DNA of 64,000 nucleotides, taken from the NCBI RefSeq assembly GCF_026109735.1, contig NZ_CP069620.1, forward strand, positions 496,001-560,000, in the 5' to 3' direction. Under the pieces are notes generated by a model. It worked only from the letters and a program-made list of their open reading frames with translations, made no database searches and was not told where the DNA came from. This document shows, in pieces, positions 25,329 through 34,677 of this stretch (its first letter is position 1; each line of letters opens with the position of its first letter). The DNA is from Salinimicrobium tongyeongense. GTDB lineage: Bacteria > Bacteroidota > Bacteroidia > Flavobacteriales > Flavobacteriaceae. The position numbers and the translations under genes are program-made.

Positions 25329-25712
25329 ATGAAATTTCTTGTTCTTCTATTTTTCGCGTTACTGGGAACGGGAGTGATGGCGCAGGAGAGCCCTGTTACT
25401 TTTGAAAGTAAGGGTATCACTTTCTCCGGTGATCAAAGTGTAACGCGCGAGAATAAACAAATTGTAGAGCTTACCGGCAATGTGCACTTCACAACTTCTA
25501 TTGTGGAAATTGAAAAAGCCGAAAAAATAGTGTACGACCGAAATACTAAAACTTTCACCATAAGTGGTTTTAACGAGCTGGTGCTCAATGGCAAAAAACG
25601 CCTGGCTTCAGATTTTGGCTCCACTACCTTAAAAATCGACCTTGGCGGCAGTATAGCTTATTTAGTTGCCGAATCTACCAATTGCAAAGGCGGAAAAGGA
25701 AAGGGCTGCTAA
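25329..25712 (+). CDS. LptA/OstA-like periplasmic protein
   Basis: 127 residues from MKFLVLLFFALLG; an ATG at 25320 is in frame and adds only three residues. A signal peptide ends near VMAQ. The mature part has the OstA beta-jellyroll pattern (VELTGNVHFTTSIVEIEKAEKIVYDRNTKTFTISG), which in LptA carries LPS across the periplasm. It is much shorter than LptA, so it is best called OstA-like. The C-terminus is Cys/Gly/Lys-rich (NCKGGKGKGC). The next gene starts 6 nt later. Confidence 0.75.
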   Translation: MKFLVLLFFALLGTGVMAQESPVTFESKGITFSGDQSVTRENKQIVELTGNVHFTTSIVEIEKAEKIVYDRNTKTFTISGFNELVLNGKKRLASDFGSTTLKIDLGGSIAYLVAESTNCKGGKGKGC

Positions 25713-25717
25713 CATTC

Positions 25718-26290
25718 ATGACCGAAGCTTATTTTAGGGACGAAGATTTTTCCGCAGAAAATCTTCGCAACGGAGACCTGCCCGCAGGAGAATACGAGCT
25801 CTGCAGTTTTAGGGGCATCAATCTTTCGGGAGCCAACCTGTCAAAAATGACATTTTCGGAATGTATTTTTGAAGCCTGCGACCTCAGCAATTCAGTAGCC
25901 AAGGGAACCTGCATTAGGGATACAGAATTTATAGATTGCAAACTTATGGGCATCAACTTTAACGAGCTTGATCCTTTTTTGCTCTCATTTTCTTTCAAAA
26001 ATTGCCTTTTAAGCTACTCTTCCTTTAGCAGGCTTAAACTGAAGAATACTACATTTGACACCTGTAAACTGGTTCAGGTAGATTTTTCTGAAGCCGATTT
26101 CACTTCAGCTTACTTCGGGAATTGCGACTTTAGCGGTGCCATATTTTATAACACGAAGCTGGAAAAAGCTGATTTTAGCACCTCCAGGAACTTCAGCATA
26201 GACCCTGAAAACAATACTGTTAAAGGTGCCAGGTTTTCTTCGGAAAATATTGGCGGTTTACTGGAAAAATATAAAATAAAGATCGATTAG
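25718..26290 (+). CDS. Pentapeptide-repeat protein
   Basis: 190 residues from MTEAYFRDEDF; the frame continues upstream into the preceding gene, but this ATG lies 6 nt after that gene's stop and fits the sequence. A(D/N)LSxx-type pentapeptides recur, for example FRGINLSGANLSKMTF, CDLSNSV, VDFSEADFTSAYFGNCDFSGAIFYNTKLEKADFS. They should form a right-handed quadrilateral beta-helix. It resembles the Qnr-like/McbG-like fold family, but no specific activity can be deduced. A palindrome copy (25842-25859) lies within the coding sequence (encoding SKMTFSE). Confidence 0.88.
   Translation: MTEAYFRDEDFSAENLRNGDLPAGEYELCSFRGINLSGANLSKMTFSECIFEACDLSNSVAKGTCIRDTEFIDCKLMGINFNELDPFLLSFSFKNCLLSYSSFSRLKLKNTTFDTCKLVQVDFSEADFTSAYFGNCDFSGAIFYNTKLEKADFSTSRNFSIDPENNTVKGARFSSENIGGLLEKYKIKID
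25842..25859. repeat. Palindromic element within the pentapeptide gene
   Basis: CAAAAATGACATTTTCGG, an exact-core copy inside coding sequence. Confidence 0.7.
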
Positions 26291-26476
26291 CAGCTTCTAA
26301 ATTTCCAGTTGGCAGCCCAATTCCCGTTCCATGTAAAACCGGCATATAAAAAGCTTATCTTTGCCACCTTCTTTACGAGATACACGGCAGGTTGTAAGCC
26401 GGTACAGAACACAAAAAACAGCAGCTGTTTCAAGAAAATGCAACGTCTTTTCCAGCATTTCACATAAAACAATTTA

Positions 26477-27673
26477 ATGTCTTTTAAAAAATTAGATTTA
26501 GATGAGGCCCTTTTAAAGGCGCTCGACACCCAAGGTTATACCAGGCCCACCCCAATTCAAAAACAGGCCATTCCCGTAGTCCTTTCAGGAAAAGACCTTT
26601 TGGGGGTAGCGCAAACCGGGACAGGAAAAACAGCCGCTTTTGGCCTTCCTATCCTGCAACTATTAAATGAAAAAAAATTTTCGGGCAAGGCAGTGCGGGC
26701 TTTGATCCTCACGCCTACCCGCGAACTCGCCATACAAATAGATGAAAGCCTTGCTGCCTACGGGAAATACACCAGGCTTAAACATTCGGTGATTTTTGGC
26801 GGGGTAAGCCAGCATGCCCAGGTAGACAAGCTGAAACGCGGCGTTGACATTCTTGTTGCCACGCCCGGCCGCTTACTCGACCTTATGAACCAGGGCTTTA
26901 TCAATCTCAAATCGCTGGAAATATTCGTACTCGATGAAGCCGACCGGATGCTGGATATGGGCTTTATACACGATGTAAAAAAGGTCATAAAAAGCCTGCC
27001 CGAAAGAAGGCAGACCCTTTTCTTTTCGGCTACCATGCCCGAGGAGATCCAGAGCCTGGCAAAAATGATGCTGAAGAATCCGGTAAAGGTAGAAGTTACT
27101 CCGCCGTCATCTACAGTAGATAAAATTGACCAGTGGGTTTACTTTACCAACAAACCCGACAAAAGAAAATTGCTACTGCACCTTTTGGAAACCAATGGAA
27201 TTAAAACCGCCCTTGTCTTTACCCGCACCAAACACGGTGCCGATAAAGTGGCGAGGTTTCTTGATAAAGCCAAAATAAGTTCGGCCGCCATTCACGGGAA
27301 TAAGAGTCAGAACGCCAGGCAAAAGGCTTTGAAGAATTTCAAGAACGGAAACCTGAATGTGCTTGTAGCCACCGATATTGCCGCCCGCGGAATTGACATC
27401 GATGAGCTGGGCCACGTCTTTAACTTTGACCTGCCCAACGTGCCCGAGACTTACGTGCACAGAATTGGGCGTACCGGCCGCGCGGGGAACGAGGGAATTG
27501 CAATTTCTTTTTGTGCCGCCGATGAGCGAAAAGAACTGAAGGATATTGAGAAACTTGCCTCCATTAAGATCCCGGTGGTTGAAGAACACCCTTATCCCAT
27601 GGACCTCAATGCTGCCCCACCAGCCCCTTCCCCACAAAGAAACCGGAACGGCAGGCAAAGGAGAAGACGTTAA
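26477..27673 (+). CDS. DEAD-box RNA helicase, RhlE-like
   Basis: 398 residues with the full DEAD-box set: Q motif ([14 protein letters not shown]), [22 protein letters not shown] ([12 protein letters not shown]), SAT, ARGIDI and [11 protein letters not shown] short basic tail ([15 protein letters not shown]) is typical of RhlE-type proteins. It unwinds RNA in the cytoplasm in ribosome assembly or RNA decay. It is single and followed by a strong terminator; the 186-bp upstream gap holds no recognised feature. Confidence 0.95.
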   Translation: MSFKKLDLDEALLKALDTQGYTRPTPIQKQAIPVVLSGKDLLGVAQTGTGKTAAFGLPILQLLNEKKFSGKAVRALILTPTRELAIQIDESLAAYGKYTRLKHSVIFGGVSQHAQVDKLKRGVDILVATPGRLLDLMNQGFINLKSLEIFVLDEADRMLDMGFIHDVKKVIKSLPERRQTLFFSATMPEEIQSLAKMMLKNPVKVEVTPPSSTVDKIDQWVYFTNKPDKRKLLLHLLETNGIKTALVFTRTKHGADKVARFLDKAKISSAAIHGNKSQNARQKALKNFKNGNLNVLVATDIAARGIDIDELGHVFNFDLPNVPETYVHRIGRTGRAGNEGIAISFCAADERKELKDIEKLASIKIPVVEEHPYPMDLNAAPPAPSPQRNRNGRQRRRR

Positions 27674-27730
27674 TTTTTGGTGAACCACGATCAATGGACT
27701 GAAAAATAATATTTAAAAACTTTGATAACA

Positions 27731-27770
27731 AAAGAGCTTTTTTCAAATGAAAAAAGCTCTTTTTATTTTT
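27731..27770 (+). terminator. Terminator after the DEAD-box helicase gene
   Basis: AAAGAGCTTTTTTC pairs with GAAAAAAGCTCTTT around a 4-5 nt loop, followed by TTATTTTT. Confidence 0.85.
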
Positions 27771-27919
27771 AATGAGTACATCTACAATGAGATTCTTACT
27801 GCGTAGGAATGACAACCTCAGAAACCTCTGGCATTTAGATCGCAGGTTTTGGTATGCGAAGCCCCTTCTATTCTATATAATTTCAGCCAATCGTATATCG
27901 CCCTTCTAAGTTCGTAATT

Positions 27920-28660
27920 TTATCTCGCCAGGTAACCGCCATCTATTGGATAGTATGCCCCGGTTGCGAATGAAGCTTTATCACTGCCCAGCCACAACAC
28001 TAATTCTGCTACTTCTTCACTTCGGCCCAACCTGCCTATTGGGTGCAGAGAGATAAGGTGGTTTTTCACCTCGTCATCCAGCTGGTCTAACAAAGGCGTG
28101 TCTATAAAAGCAGGCCCCACCGCGTTGATTCGAATATTTTGAGAGGAATATTCTATAGCCGCATTACGTGTCATTCCCACAGCGGCATGTTTTGCAGCCA
28201 CATACCCGGCCGATCCTTCAAAGCCAACACTTCCCAAAATAGAAGAAATGTTAATGATGCTGCCCTGCCCATTCCTGAGCATGGCTGCAATCTGGTACTT
28301 CATTCCGTAGAAGATACTGTGCAGGTTCACGTCTATCACCCGGTGCCAGCCTTCAAGGCTCATATCGGCAATTTTATTTGCCTCGCCACCAATCCCGGCA
28401 TTGTTCACTGCAACGTCTAGCCTACCGTAAGTCTTTACTGCAAAATCTACCAGAGCCTTATTTTCGGCTGCTGAAGCTACATCGGCTTTAAAAAAGCTGG
28501 CTGTACCTCCCGATTTCTTAATGCGCTTCACTACTTCCTCCCCTGCTTCAGCATTGATATCCGAAACTACCACTTTGGCGCCTTCGCGTCCAAAAAGGAG
28601 GGCTGTAGCCTCCCCTATACCAGAGGCTGCGCCGGTAATAATTACTACTTTATCTTTCAT
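27920..28660 (-). CDS. SDR family oxidoreductase (classical type)
   Basis: 246 residues with the classical SDR signature: TGAASGIG near the N-terminus, NNAG (87-90 region), catalytic Ser140 (NISSILG), Tyr153 and Lys157 (YVAAK), and a VNPGP-type equivalent AVGPAFIDTPLLDQL. The C-terminal GAYYPIDGGYLA is typical. It reduces or oxidises a small alcohol/ketone with NAD(P)(H); the substrate is unknown. It diverges from the macrodomain gene; no promoter boxes stood out in the short divergent gap. Confidence 0.92.
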   Translation of the reverse strand: MKDKVVIITGAASGIGEATALLFGREGAKVVVSDINAEAGEEVVKRIKKSGGTASFFKADVASAAENKALVDFAVKTYGRLDVAVNNAGIGGEANKIADMSLEGWHRVIDVNLHSIFYGMKYQIAAMLRNGQGSIINISSILGSVGFEGSAGYVAAKHAAVGMTRNAAIEYSSQNIRINAVGPAFIDTPLLDQLDDEVKNHLISLHPIGRLGRSEEVAELVLWLGSDKASFATGAYYPIDGGYLAR

Positions 28661-28768
28661 AACACCAAATTTTTACTGAAAGTAAGATAGAAAACCCTGG
28701 AATGGGAGAAAATGATTAAAATCAGGAAGCGTTTGAAGAGGGGCAAAAATTTGCTATTTTAGAGTAGT

Positions 28769-29320
28769 ATGAAAAAAATAATTTCGGGAGTAAGCATTGA
28801 ACTGCGCCAGGGGGATATTTCAAAACAGGCAGACTGTGCTGCAGTGGTCAATGCAGCCAATGCCCAGCTAGAAACCGGCGGCGGGGTAGCCGGCGCCATA
28901 CATCGCGCTGCAGGGCCGGAACTTGCCCAGGAAGCCAGGGCCATGGCTCCAATTAAACCGGGAGAAGCGGTAATTACAGGAGCCCATAATCTCCCCAACT
29001 TATATGTGATTCACTGCCTGGGGCCTGTGTATGGACAGGATAAACCTGAAGATAAACTCTTGGGAAATTGCTATTCAAAGGCCCTCGATCTGGCTGAAGA
29101 AAAACAGATCTCTTCTATTGCTTTTCCGGCGATTTCAACAGGTATTTTTGGATATCCGGCAGAAGCAGCCGCAAAAGTGGCTTTTACCAAAATCATTGAA
29201 AAAATCTCTACCCTAAAAACTCTCAAAAATGTCATTTTTGTACTCTATAACCAACAGGATCTAGACATACACAAAAGGGTGCTGGAGCAAATTATGCAGG
29301 GGAAAGAGTATTTGGGTTAA
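28769..29320 (+). CDS. Macrodomain protein (ADP-ribose/O-acetyl-ADP-ribose hydrolase type)
   Basis: 183 residues. Motifs typical of MacroD-type enzymes: VVNAANAQLETGGGVAGAIHRAAG (ADP-ribose loop 1) and FPAISTGIFGYPAEAAAKVA (loop 2). Such enzymes remove ADP-ribose groups or hydrolyse O-acetyl-ADP-ribose in the cytoplasm. A palindrome copy (29224-29240) lies in the 3' part of the gene (encoding KNVIFV). It is a single gene; the next gene is convergent, with heptad repeats in between. Confidence 0.93.
   Translation: MKKIISGVSIELRQGDISKQADCAAVVNAANAQLETGGGVAGAIHRAAGPELAQEARAMAPIKPGEAVITGAHNLPNLYVIHCLGPVYGQDKPEDKLLGNCYSKALDLAEEKQISSIAFPAISTGIFGYPAEAAAKVAFTKIIEKISTLKTLKNVIFVLYNQQDLDIHKRVLEQIMQGKEYLG
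29224..29240. repeat. Palindromic element within the macrodomain gene
   Basis: CAAAAATGTCATTTTTG, an exact copy of the core in coding sequence. Confidence 0.7.
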
Positions 29321-29407
29321 GCTGCTTATACGGTTGCATGCGGGTTTTGGATAACGCTGTTGTGGGTTAGCTGCCCGTAATTTTTAATGCTGAATATATT
29401 TTGCTCC

Positions 29408-29442
29408 CTTAAACCCCAAATTTTGAACCTTAAACTTTAACG
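29408..29442. repeat. Heptad-period tract at the 3' end of the oxidoreductase gene
   Basis: Five 7-bp units in register: CTTAAAC, CCCAAAT, TTTGAAC, CTTAAAC, TTTAACG. The tract runs over the stop codon of the minus-strand oxidoreductase gene (stop at 29430-29432). Confidence 0.55.
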
Positions 29443-30425
29443 AGCATCTTCCCTACATTGCGACCTTCAAAGAGGCCAATAAAAGCTTCAGGAAGTTTAT
29501 CAAAGCCTTCTACCACGGTTTCATCGTATTCAAGGTTTCCATCCTTCAGCCATTCACTTAACTGCCGCAGCGCTTTTCCGAAGTCCTTTGCGTGATCGCG
29601 AACCAGGAAACCCTGCATAAGGGCGGTCTTTTTGATAAGAATTCCTTCGGGCCTGGGTCCAACAGGTACTTCCGTTTCATTATAAGTAGATATTGCGCCA
29701 CAATTAATGATTCGGGCATCTTTGTTGATGGTTTGCAGCACGGCATCAAGAATCTCGCCCCCAACATTGTCAAAGTAGACATCAACCCCATCGGTACAAA
29801 TCCTTCTAATGGCATCGGCCATGTTCTCTTCTTTATTGTAGTTCAATCCTTTGTCAAGGCCAAATTTCTCTTCCAGATGTTTTACTTTTTCATCACTGCC
29901 GGCAATTCCCACCACCATACAGCCTTTGATCTTGCCAATTTGTCCGGCTATGCTCCCCACCGCTCCTGCCGCACCCGAAACCACGAGGGTCTCTCCAGGC
30001 TTAAGCCGCCCGATTTTATCGAGGGCGAGATAAGCGGTGAGCCCTGTTAATCCCAGCACTCCCAAAAATGCCGATAACGGGGCAAGATCGGGATCGACCC
30101 TGTTGAGGCCGGTTCCCGTAGACAGCTGCAACTCCTTCCATTTTAGCATTCCGGAGACATACTCTCCGGTTTGAAAGTTCTTATTCTTACTCTCCACAAC
30201 TTCGGCAACAACCATCGATTCTAAGGCTTCATTAACCTGAAAAGGAGGTATATAAGATTCTTCATTCCTCATTCTTCCGCGGAGATATGGATCTACTGAA
30301 ATGTAAAGCGCCCTGAGCAGGATCTCTCCTTCTTCCGGCTTTGGGTCGTTCTCTTCAATAGTTTCAAAATCTGAAGTTGCGGGTTTGCCTGCCGGACGGT
30401 TTTTTAATAGAATGGTTTTGGACAT
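29430..30425 (-). CDS. Zinc-independent NADP-dependent oxidoreductase (MDR family, YncB/CurA-like)
   Basis: 331 residues from MSKTILLKNRPAGKP; the frame extends 12 codons further but this start fits the family. An MDR fold: the N-terminal substrate-binding part with SVDPYLRGRM, then the Rossmann segment VSGAAGAVGSIAGQIGKIKGCMVVGIAGS, YFDNVGGEILDAVL and a C-terminal NVGKMLVKV. This is the leukotriene-B4-12-hydroxydehydrogenase/CurA branch that reduces activated double bonds with NADPH. The substrate is unknown. Its stop is embedded in a heptad-period tract. Confidence 0.92.
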   Translation of the reverse strand: MSKTILLKNRPAGKPATSDFETIEENDPKPEEGEILLRALYISVDPYLRGRMRNEESYIPPFQVNEALESMVVAEVVESKNKNFQTGEYVSGMLKWKELQLSTGTGLNRVDPDLAPLSAFLGVLGLTGLTAYLALDKIGRLKPGETLVVSGAAGAVGSIAGQIGKIKGCMVVGIAGSDEKVKHLEEKFGLDKGLNYNKEENMADAIRRICTDGVDVYFDNVGGEILDAVLQTINKDARIINCGAISTYNETEVPVGPRPEGILIKKTALMQGFLVRDHAKDFGKALRQLSEWLKDGNLEYDETVVEGFDKLPEAFIGLFEGRNVGKMLVKV

Positions 30426-30601
30426 GATGGGTTGGTTTTCATTGAAGATAAGGCTTCTCATGCATATTTACAAGCTGATATTTATGTAAATCAGAAATAA
30501 GAGAAGAATAATTTCAGTTAAAAACCAGGTACCGAAATGCACTTAAAAGTTACAGATATGACTCCAGAACTTCTCGTTCTTCAGCCTTAGCTAAACATTT
30601 T

Positions 30602-31342
30602 CTATTCTTCCAGAAGAAAACCTGTCCATGGCCTGTTGGTCATTCCCTCAGTGGTATTAAAGGTGTAAGTTCCACTCATCTCATTCTCCTGAAGTTCACC
30701 GGTGAGGATATAGTTTTCTCCTTCGTTATCGGGAATCATATCGTAGGTGAGCAGGTTGTCTTCCATACTCCACTCTCCCCATAGATCGTATACTCCGGGT
30801 ACCGCGGGTTCGGTATAAAAAGCCGTACCATCTTCATAAAATTCCACATGAGCAACCCAGGAAACATCTTCTTCATGATGATAAGTTAATTCCCATTTAG
30901 AGCCTGCCAGATTGTGGGTTTCAAGGCTCAACTGCTCCCCGTAAGCCGTACCCGCCTCATTAGTTGCAAAGGTTCTGAAGTAATAATTGATCCCCGGATT
31001 AAGGTCTTCAATCTTTACCACAAATGGATCTTCAGATTGCCGGTTATTACTTTTCTTCATGGAGACAGGGGTCGTTTGGCCTTCAGGCAGGGCCACATTG
31101 TCATCTAAAGTTGGATTTGGATTTGTACTCCAAACCACTCCGTAAGATTGAATGTCACTGGCATCGCCCATAAGGGTTCCTGAAATTTGCACAGAAGTAT
31201 GGGTGATGACCGCTTCAGATTCTCCGCTTAGGGTAACAACTTCGGGAAGTTGTGGTTCCCTGGTTCCATCATCAGAATCACAAGCCATAAAAAAGCTGAA
31301 ACTCATGAACATGAAAACAAATTTGTGTAATGAATTTTTCAT
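30602..31342 (-). CDS. Fibronectin-type-III-like lipoprotein of unknown function
   Basis: 246 residues. Lipobox FMAC (Cys21: MKNSLHKFVFMFMSFSFFMAC) followed by an acidic SDDG linker. The middle part is fibronectin-III-like (SVQISGTLMGDASDIQSYGVVWSTNPNPT, LNPGINYYFRTFATNEAGTAYGE), as in Bacteroidota lipoproteins. The last ~100 residues form a lipocalin-like beta-sheet (GSKWELTYHH, WSMEDNLLTYDMI, MSGTYTFNT). It is probably displayed on the outer membrane; no activity is deducible. The minus-strand sequence about 90 nt upstream has GTGTAACA, similar to part of the sulfur-gene operator (possibly chance). Confidence 0.85.
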   Translation of the reverse strand: MKNSLHKFVFMFMSFSFFMACDSDDGTREPQLPEVVTLSGESEAVITHTSVQISGTLMGDASDIQSYGVVWSTNPNPTLDDNVALPEGQTTPVSMKKSNNRQSEDPFVVKIEDLNPGINYYFRTFATNEAGTAYGEQLSLETHNLAGSKWELTYHHEEDVSWVAHVEFYEDGTAFYTEPAVPGVYDLWGEWSMEDNLLTYDMIPDNEGENYILTGELQENEMSGTYTFNTTEGMTNRPWTGFLLEE

Positions 31343-31463
31343 AATACCTGTTTTAAAGTGAATTTGAAAAGTACCGGAAAAATCCTGTCAACACAATACC
31401 ACTTTATAGGTATTTTTCTGATTATCATTATGTTACACATTATTCATTTAAGTTTCACCCATA

Positions 31464-31497
31464 AAAAAACCTCCCCGGTCTCCCGGAGAGGTTTTAA
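31464..31497 (-). terminator. Terminator after rpsA
   Basis: AAAACCTCCCCGG pairs with CCCGGAGAGGTTTT (slightly imperfect) with T-run on the minus strand, 22 nt past the rpsA stop. Confidence 0.85.
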
Positions 31498-31518
31498 ATA
31501 TTTAAAAATTTTAGGAAA

Positions 31519-33378
31519 TTAGTTCTTTCCTTCCATTTTATCTTTCAACGCCTGAAGTTCTGCGTTCACATCACCAATAGTGGTGTTGCTCTGAGCTTGT
31601 TGTGCAGCGGCTTTCTTTTGGGCCTGCTTTACAATTTGCTGCTCTTCTTCCTTGTGGATAGCAGTGTGAGATGCTACCACTCTCTTGAATTCTTTGTTGA
31701 ATTCAATGATCTGGAATTCTGCAGTTTCTCCCTGCTTAAGTTTGCTTCCGTCTTCTTTTTCAAGGTGACGTTGCGGAACGAATGCAGTGATATCTTCATT
31801 AAAGTCTATAGTCGCACCTTTGTCAACGATCTCTGTAATTGCAGCTGTGTGAGTAGTTCCTACAGCGAACTCAGATTCGTACTTATCCCAAGGGTTAGAC
31901 TCAGTTTGCTTATGACCAAGGCTTAGTTTGCGTCCTTCAACATCAAGTTCAAGAACAACTACCTCAAGTTTATCTCCTACGTTAGTAAATTCACTTGGGT
32001 GCTTGATCTTCTTAGTCCATGAAAGATCTGAGATATAGATAAGTCCGTCAATTCCTTCTTCAAGTTCTACGAAAACTCCGAAGTTTGTGAAGTTACGAAC
32101 AATACCAGTGTGTCTTGAACCTACAGGGTACTTAGAAGTGATATCAGTCCATGGATCTGGAGTCAATTGCTTGATACCAAGAGACATTTTTCTGTCTTCA
32201 CGATCTAAAGTAAGGATTTGAGCTTCAACCTCATCTCCAACGTTCACGAAGTCCTGAGCTGAGCGCAGGTGAGTACTCCATGACATTTCAGAAACGTGGA
32301 TAAGACCTTCAACACCTTCAGCAACTTCGATAAATGCACCGTAATCTGCGATCACAACTACTTTACCTTTTACTTTGTCACCAACTTTTAGGTTCTCGTC
32401 AAGAGCTTCCCATGGGTGTTTGCTAAGCTGCTTAAGACCAAGCTGAATTCTTGTTTTAGCCTCATCAAAGTCAAGGATAACAACGTTCAGTTTTTGATCA
32501 AGCTCAACGATCTCGTTTGGATGGTTGATTCTAGACCAGCTAAGATCGGTGATGTGGATAAGTCCGTCAACACCTCCAAGGTCAACGAATACACCGTAAG
32601 AAGTGATGTTCTTAACAGTACCTTCAAGTACCTGACCTTTTTCAAGCTGCCCGATAATTTCTTTTTTCTGCTCTTCGATATCGGCTTCGATAAGCGCTTT
32701 GTGAGAAACAACAACGTTCTTGAATTCGTGGTTGATCTTCACCACCTTGAATTCCATTGTTTTTCCAACGTATGCATCGTAATCCCTGATTGGCTTCACA
32801 TCGATTTGTGAACCCGGAAGGAAAGCTTCAATACCAAATACGTCTACGATCATACCACCTTTAGTGCGGCATTTCACGTAACCGTTCACGATAAGACCCT
32901 CGTCATGTGCTTTGTTCACACGATCCCATGCCATAATAACACGAGCCTTACGGTGAGAAAGGATCAACTGCCCTGTAGCATCTTCACGCACATCGATCAA
33001 TACCTCTACTTCATCCCCAACTTTAAGATCTGGGTTGTAACGGAACTCATTAAGAGAGATTACACCTTCACTTTTTGCATTGATGTCGATGATCGCATCA
33101 CGATCTGTAATGTTGATCACTTTTCCGGTAACTACTTCATCATGTAAAGTGTCAACGAAATTTTCTGCTACAAGCTTTTCAAATTCTTCCAGCTTTTGAT
33201 CGTCGATAGGATCAATTCCCTCTTCGTAGTTGTGCCAGTTGAATTCCTTTAAGAATTGCTCAGGATCTTGTTGCTGAACAGCCGCATCAGGTTGAGACTT
33301 AGCCCCCATTCCTGCTACCGGTTGAATTTCAGCGTTTTCAGAACCCTGAACTTCTTGGTTTTTGTTTTCTTCAGCCAT
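31519..33378 (-). CDS. rpsA: 30S ribosomal protein S1
   Basis: 619 residues with six S1 (OB-fold) domains, e.g. GKVINITDRDAIIDI, GTVKNITSYGVFVDLGGVDGLIHITDLSW, GKVVVIADYGAFIEVAEGVEGLIHVSEMSW, GIVRNFTNFGVFVELEEGIDGLIYISDLSW. It has an N-terminal acidic/Gln-rich extension of about 60 residues before the first domain. S1 binds mRNA for translation initiation; in Bacteroidota, where Shine-Dalgarno sequences are rare, it is likely to be important. A TTG-N20-TATTTTTG promoter was found upstream. It follows cmk by a wide gap (450 bp) on the same strand, so it is separately transcribed. Confidence 0.97.
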   Translation of the reverse strand: MAEENKNQEVQGSENAEIQPVAGMGAKSQPDAAVQQQDPEQFLKEFNWHNYEEGIDPIDDQKLEEFEKLVAENFVDTLHDEVVTGKVINITDRDAIIDINAKSEGVISLNEFRYNPDLKVGDEVEVLIDVREDATGQLILSHRKARVIMAWDRVNKAHDEGLIVNGYVKCRTKGGMIVDVFGIEAFLPGSQIDVKPIRDYDAYVGKTMEFKVVKINHEFKNVVVSHKALIEADIEEQKKEIIGQLEKGQVLEGTVKNITSYGVFVDLGGVDGLIHITDLSWSRINHPNEIVELDQKLNVVILDFDEAKTRIQLGLKQLSKHPWEALDENLKVGDKVKGKVVVIADYGAFIEVAEGVEGLIHVSEMSWSTHLRSAQDFVNVGDEVEAQILTLDREDRKMSLGIKQLTPDPWTDITSKYPVGSRHTGIVRNFTNFGVFVELEEGIDGLIYISDLSWTKKIKHPSEFTNVGDKLEVVVLELDVEGRKLSLGHKQTESNPWDKYESEFAVGTTHTAAITEIVDKGATIDFNEDITAFVPQRHLEKEDGSKLKQGETAEFQIIEFNKEFKRVVASHTAIHKEEEQQIVKQAQKKAAAQQAQSNTTIGDVNAELQALKDKMEGKN

Positions 33379-33500
33379 TGCTGATAATTAATTTGTATCC
33401 TGTATTCTTCCGGAAGATGTTCGCAATAAAAGAACACAGAAGTGTTTATAATATTGATTTTCAATCCTTTTAGTCTCCCGACCTATTGCTAAAAGGAGTG

Positions 33501-33531
33501 CAAAAATACAATTATTTTTGTCAATTAACAA
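33501..33531 (-). promoter_or_regulatory. rpsA promoter (Bacteroidota type)
   Basis: On the minus strand TTG (33529-33531), 20 nt, then TATTTTTG (33501-33508), fitting -33 TTTG / -7 TAnnTTTG. It leaves a leader of about 110-120 nt before the rpsA ATG, long enough for ribosomal-protein autoregulation (inference). Confidence 0.7.
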
Positions 33532-33533
33532 TG

Positions 33534-33575
33534 TAGATATGAGATTTTAGATAGGAGAGATGAGAATTGAAAATG
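33534..33575. repeat. Heptad-period tract upstream of the rpsA promoter
   Basis: Units TAGATAT, GAGATTT, TAGATAG, GAGAGAT, GAGAATT, GAAAATG in strict 7-bp register. Similar TAGATxx/GAGATTT units occur at 49642-49662. Confidence 0.6.
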
Positions 33576-33708
33576 CCAGTCAATAATAGCTGGCGAGAGA
33601 TATAACTTAATCTTAATTGCTGAGAAACCTTAGATGCTTAGACATCATTTATTTCCCGCTGATTTTGCAGATAAACGCAGATGTTTTAAATCCTTAAATT
33701 ACCTTCTT

Positions 33709-33723
33709 AAAATGTCATTTTGG
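33709..33723. repeat. Palindromic element, copy AAAATGTCATTTTGG
   Basis: An exact-core copy followed by AAACC; intergenic, downstream of cmk. Confidence 0.75.
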
Positions 33724-33783
33724 AAACCTTTGTTTGGTAGAAATAAAACCTGCCAAAGGGATTCATCTTCAAATTAAGCCATT

Positions 33784-33811
33784 GGAATTTGGTGCTTGTA
33801 ATTTGAAGGTT
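33784..33811. repeat. Heptad-period tract at the cmk 3' end
   Basis: GGAATTT, GGTGCTT, GTAATTT, GAAGGTT in 7-bp register, 18 nt from the cmk stop. The same GGAATTT/GGTGCTT units recur at 46832-46900 and, inverted, at 49690-49725. Confidence 0.6.
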
Positions 33812-33828
33812 ATGATAATTGATCATTG

Positions 33829-34521
33829 CTAATTATTAATTGCCTCATCGTACAACTCCAGGATCTTTTCGAACTGTCCTGCCAGGGTGAGGTGGGAATT
33901 ATCTATTTCTTTTGCGTCTTCAGCCTTTACAAGAGGGGAATCTTTTCTGGTGGTGTCTAAAAGGTCTCTTTCCTCCACATTTTCAAGCACCTCTTCAAAA
34001 GTGACATTTTCTCCTCTTTCCTGAAGTTCTAAAAACCGGCGTTGGGCACGTTCTTTTGCACTGGCAGTCATAAAGATCTTAAGCTCGGCCTTGGGAAAGA
34101 CCACAGTCCCTATGTCGCGCCCGTCCATCACAATGCCTTTTTCCCTGCCCATTTCCTGTTGCTGGGCTACAAGCATTTCACGCACCTGAGGTACTGCAGC
34201 TATTTTGCTCACATACTGGGAAACCTCCATTTGCCTTATCGGTTTTTCAACATTTTCGCCATTCAGGTACATTTCCCCGAAACCCACTTCAGGGTTAAAG
34301 ATGAACTTCAGCTTGATAAGAGGAAGATCGGCTATGAGTGCGGCAACATCAAAATGAGTTTCAGAAATGAATTTTTTCCGCAGCGCGTAAAGGGTAACTG
34401 CCCTGTACATCGCGCCTGTATCTACATACACATAACCCAGTTTTTTGGCCAGCTGCTTTGCCACGGTACTTTTACCTGTTGATGAAAAGCCGTCTATTGC
34501 AATGGTGATCTTTCTCGTCAT
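33829..34521 (-). CDS. cmk: Cytidylate kinase
   Basis: 230 residues with the P-loop GFSSTGKS (11-18), VYVDTGAMYRAVTLYALR, MDGRDIGTVVFP and the LID-like region RAQRRFLELQERGENVTFEEVLENVEERD. It phosphorylates CMP/dCMP for nucleotide supply. In many Bacteroidota it neighbours rpsA, as here. No terminator was recognised right after it; the tract after it holds repeats. Upstream (34522-34677) lies a palindrome copy. Confidence 0.96.
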   Translation of the reverse strand: MTRKITIAIDGFSSTGKSTVAKQLAKKLGYVYVDTGAMYRAVTLYALRKKFISETHFDVAALIADLPLIKLKFIFNPEVGFGEMYLNGENVEKPIRQMEVSQYVSKIAAVPQVREMLVAQQQEMGREKGIVMDGRDIGTVVFPKAELKIFMTASAKERAQRRFLELQERGENVTFEEVLENVEERDLLDTTRKDSPLVKAEDAKEIDNSHLTLAGQFEKILELYDEAINN

Positions 34522-34563
34522 AAATGTTGTTCTTCAGCTTAAAGAGCCAGAAATAAAGGCCCT

Positions 34564-34581
34564 CAAAAATGCCATTTTTGG
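34564..34581. repeat. Palindromic element, copy CAAAAATGCCATTTTTGG
   Basis: A full-length perfect palindrome between cmk and the lon terminator, followed by CACC. Confidence 0.85.
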
Positions 34582-34639
34582 CACCTCTGCAAAAATAGGT
34601 ATTTCTTACAGGTTTAAAAGGAAATCGTTCTGAAACAAA

Positions 34640-34665
34640 AAAGCCCCGCCAGTAGCGGGGCCTGT
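34640..34665 (-). terminator. Terminator after lon
   Basis: GCCCCGC pairs with GCGGGGC around a 5-nt loop with a T-run on the minus-strand side, 13 nt past the lon stop. Confidence 0.9.
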
Positions 34666-34677
34666 AACAAACATTCC

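Larger units (their letters stand above)
33379..33828. other. Gene-free interval between rpsA and cmk
   Basis: 450 bp holding the rpsA promoter and leader (33379-33531), a heptad-period tract (33534-33575), a palindrome copy (33709-33723) and a second heptad tract (33784-33811) abutting the cmk stop. No gene was recognised. Confidence 0.7.
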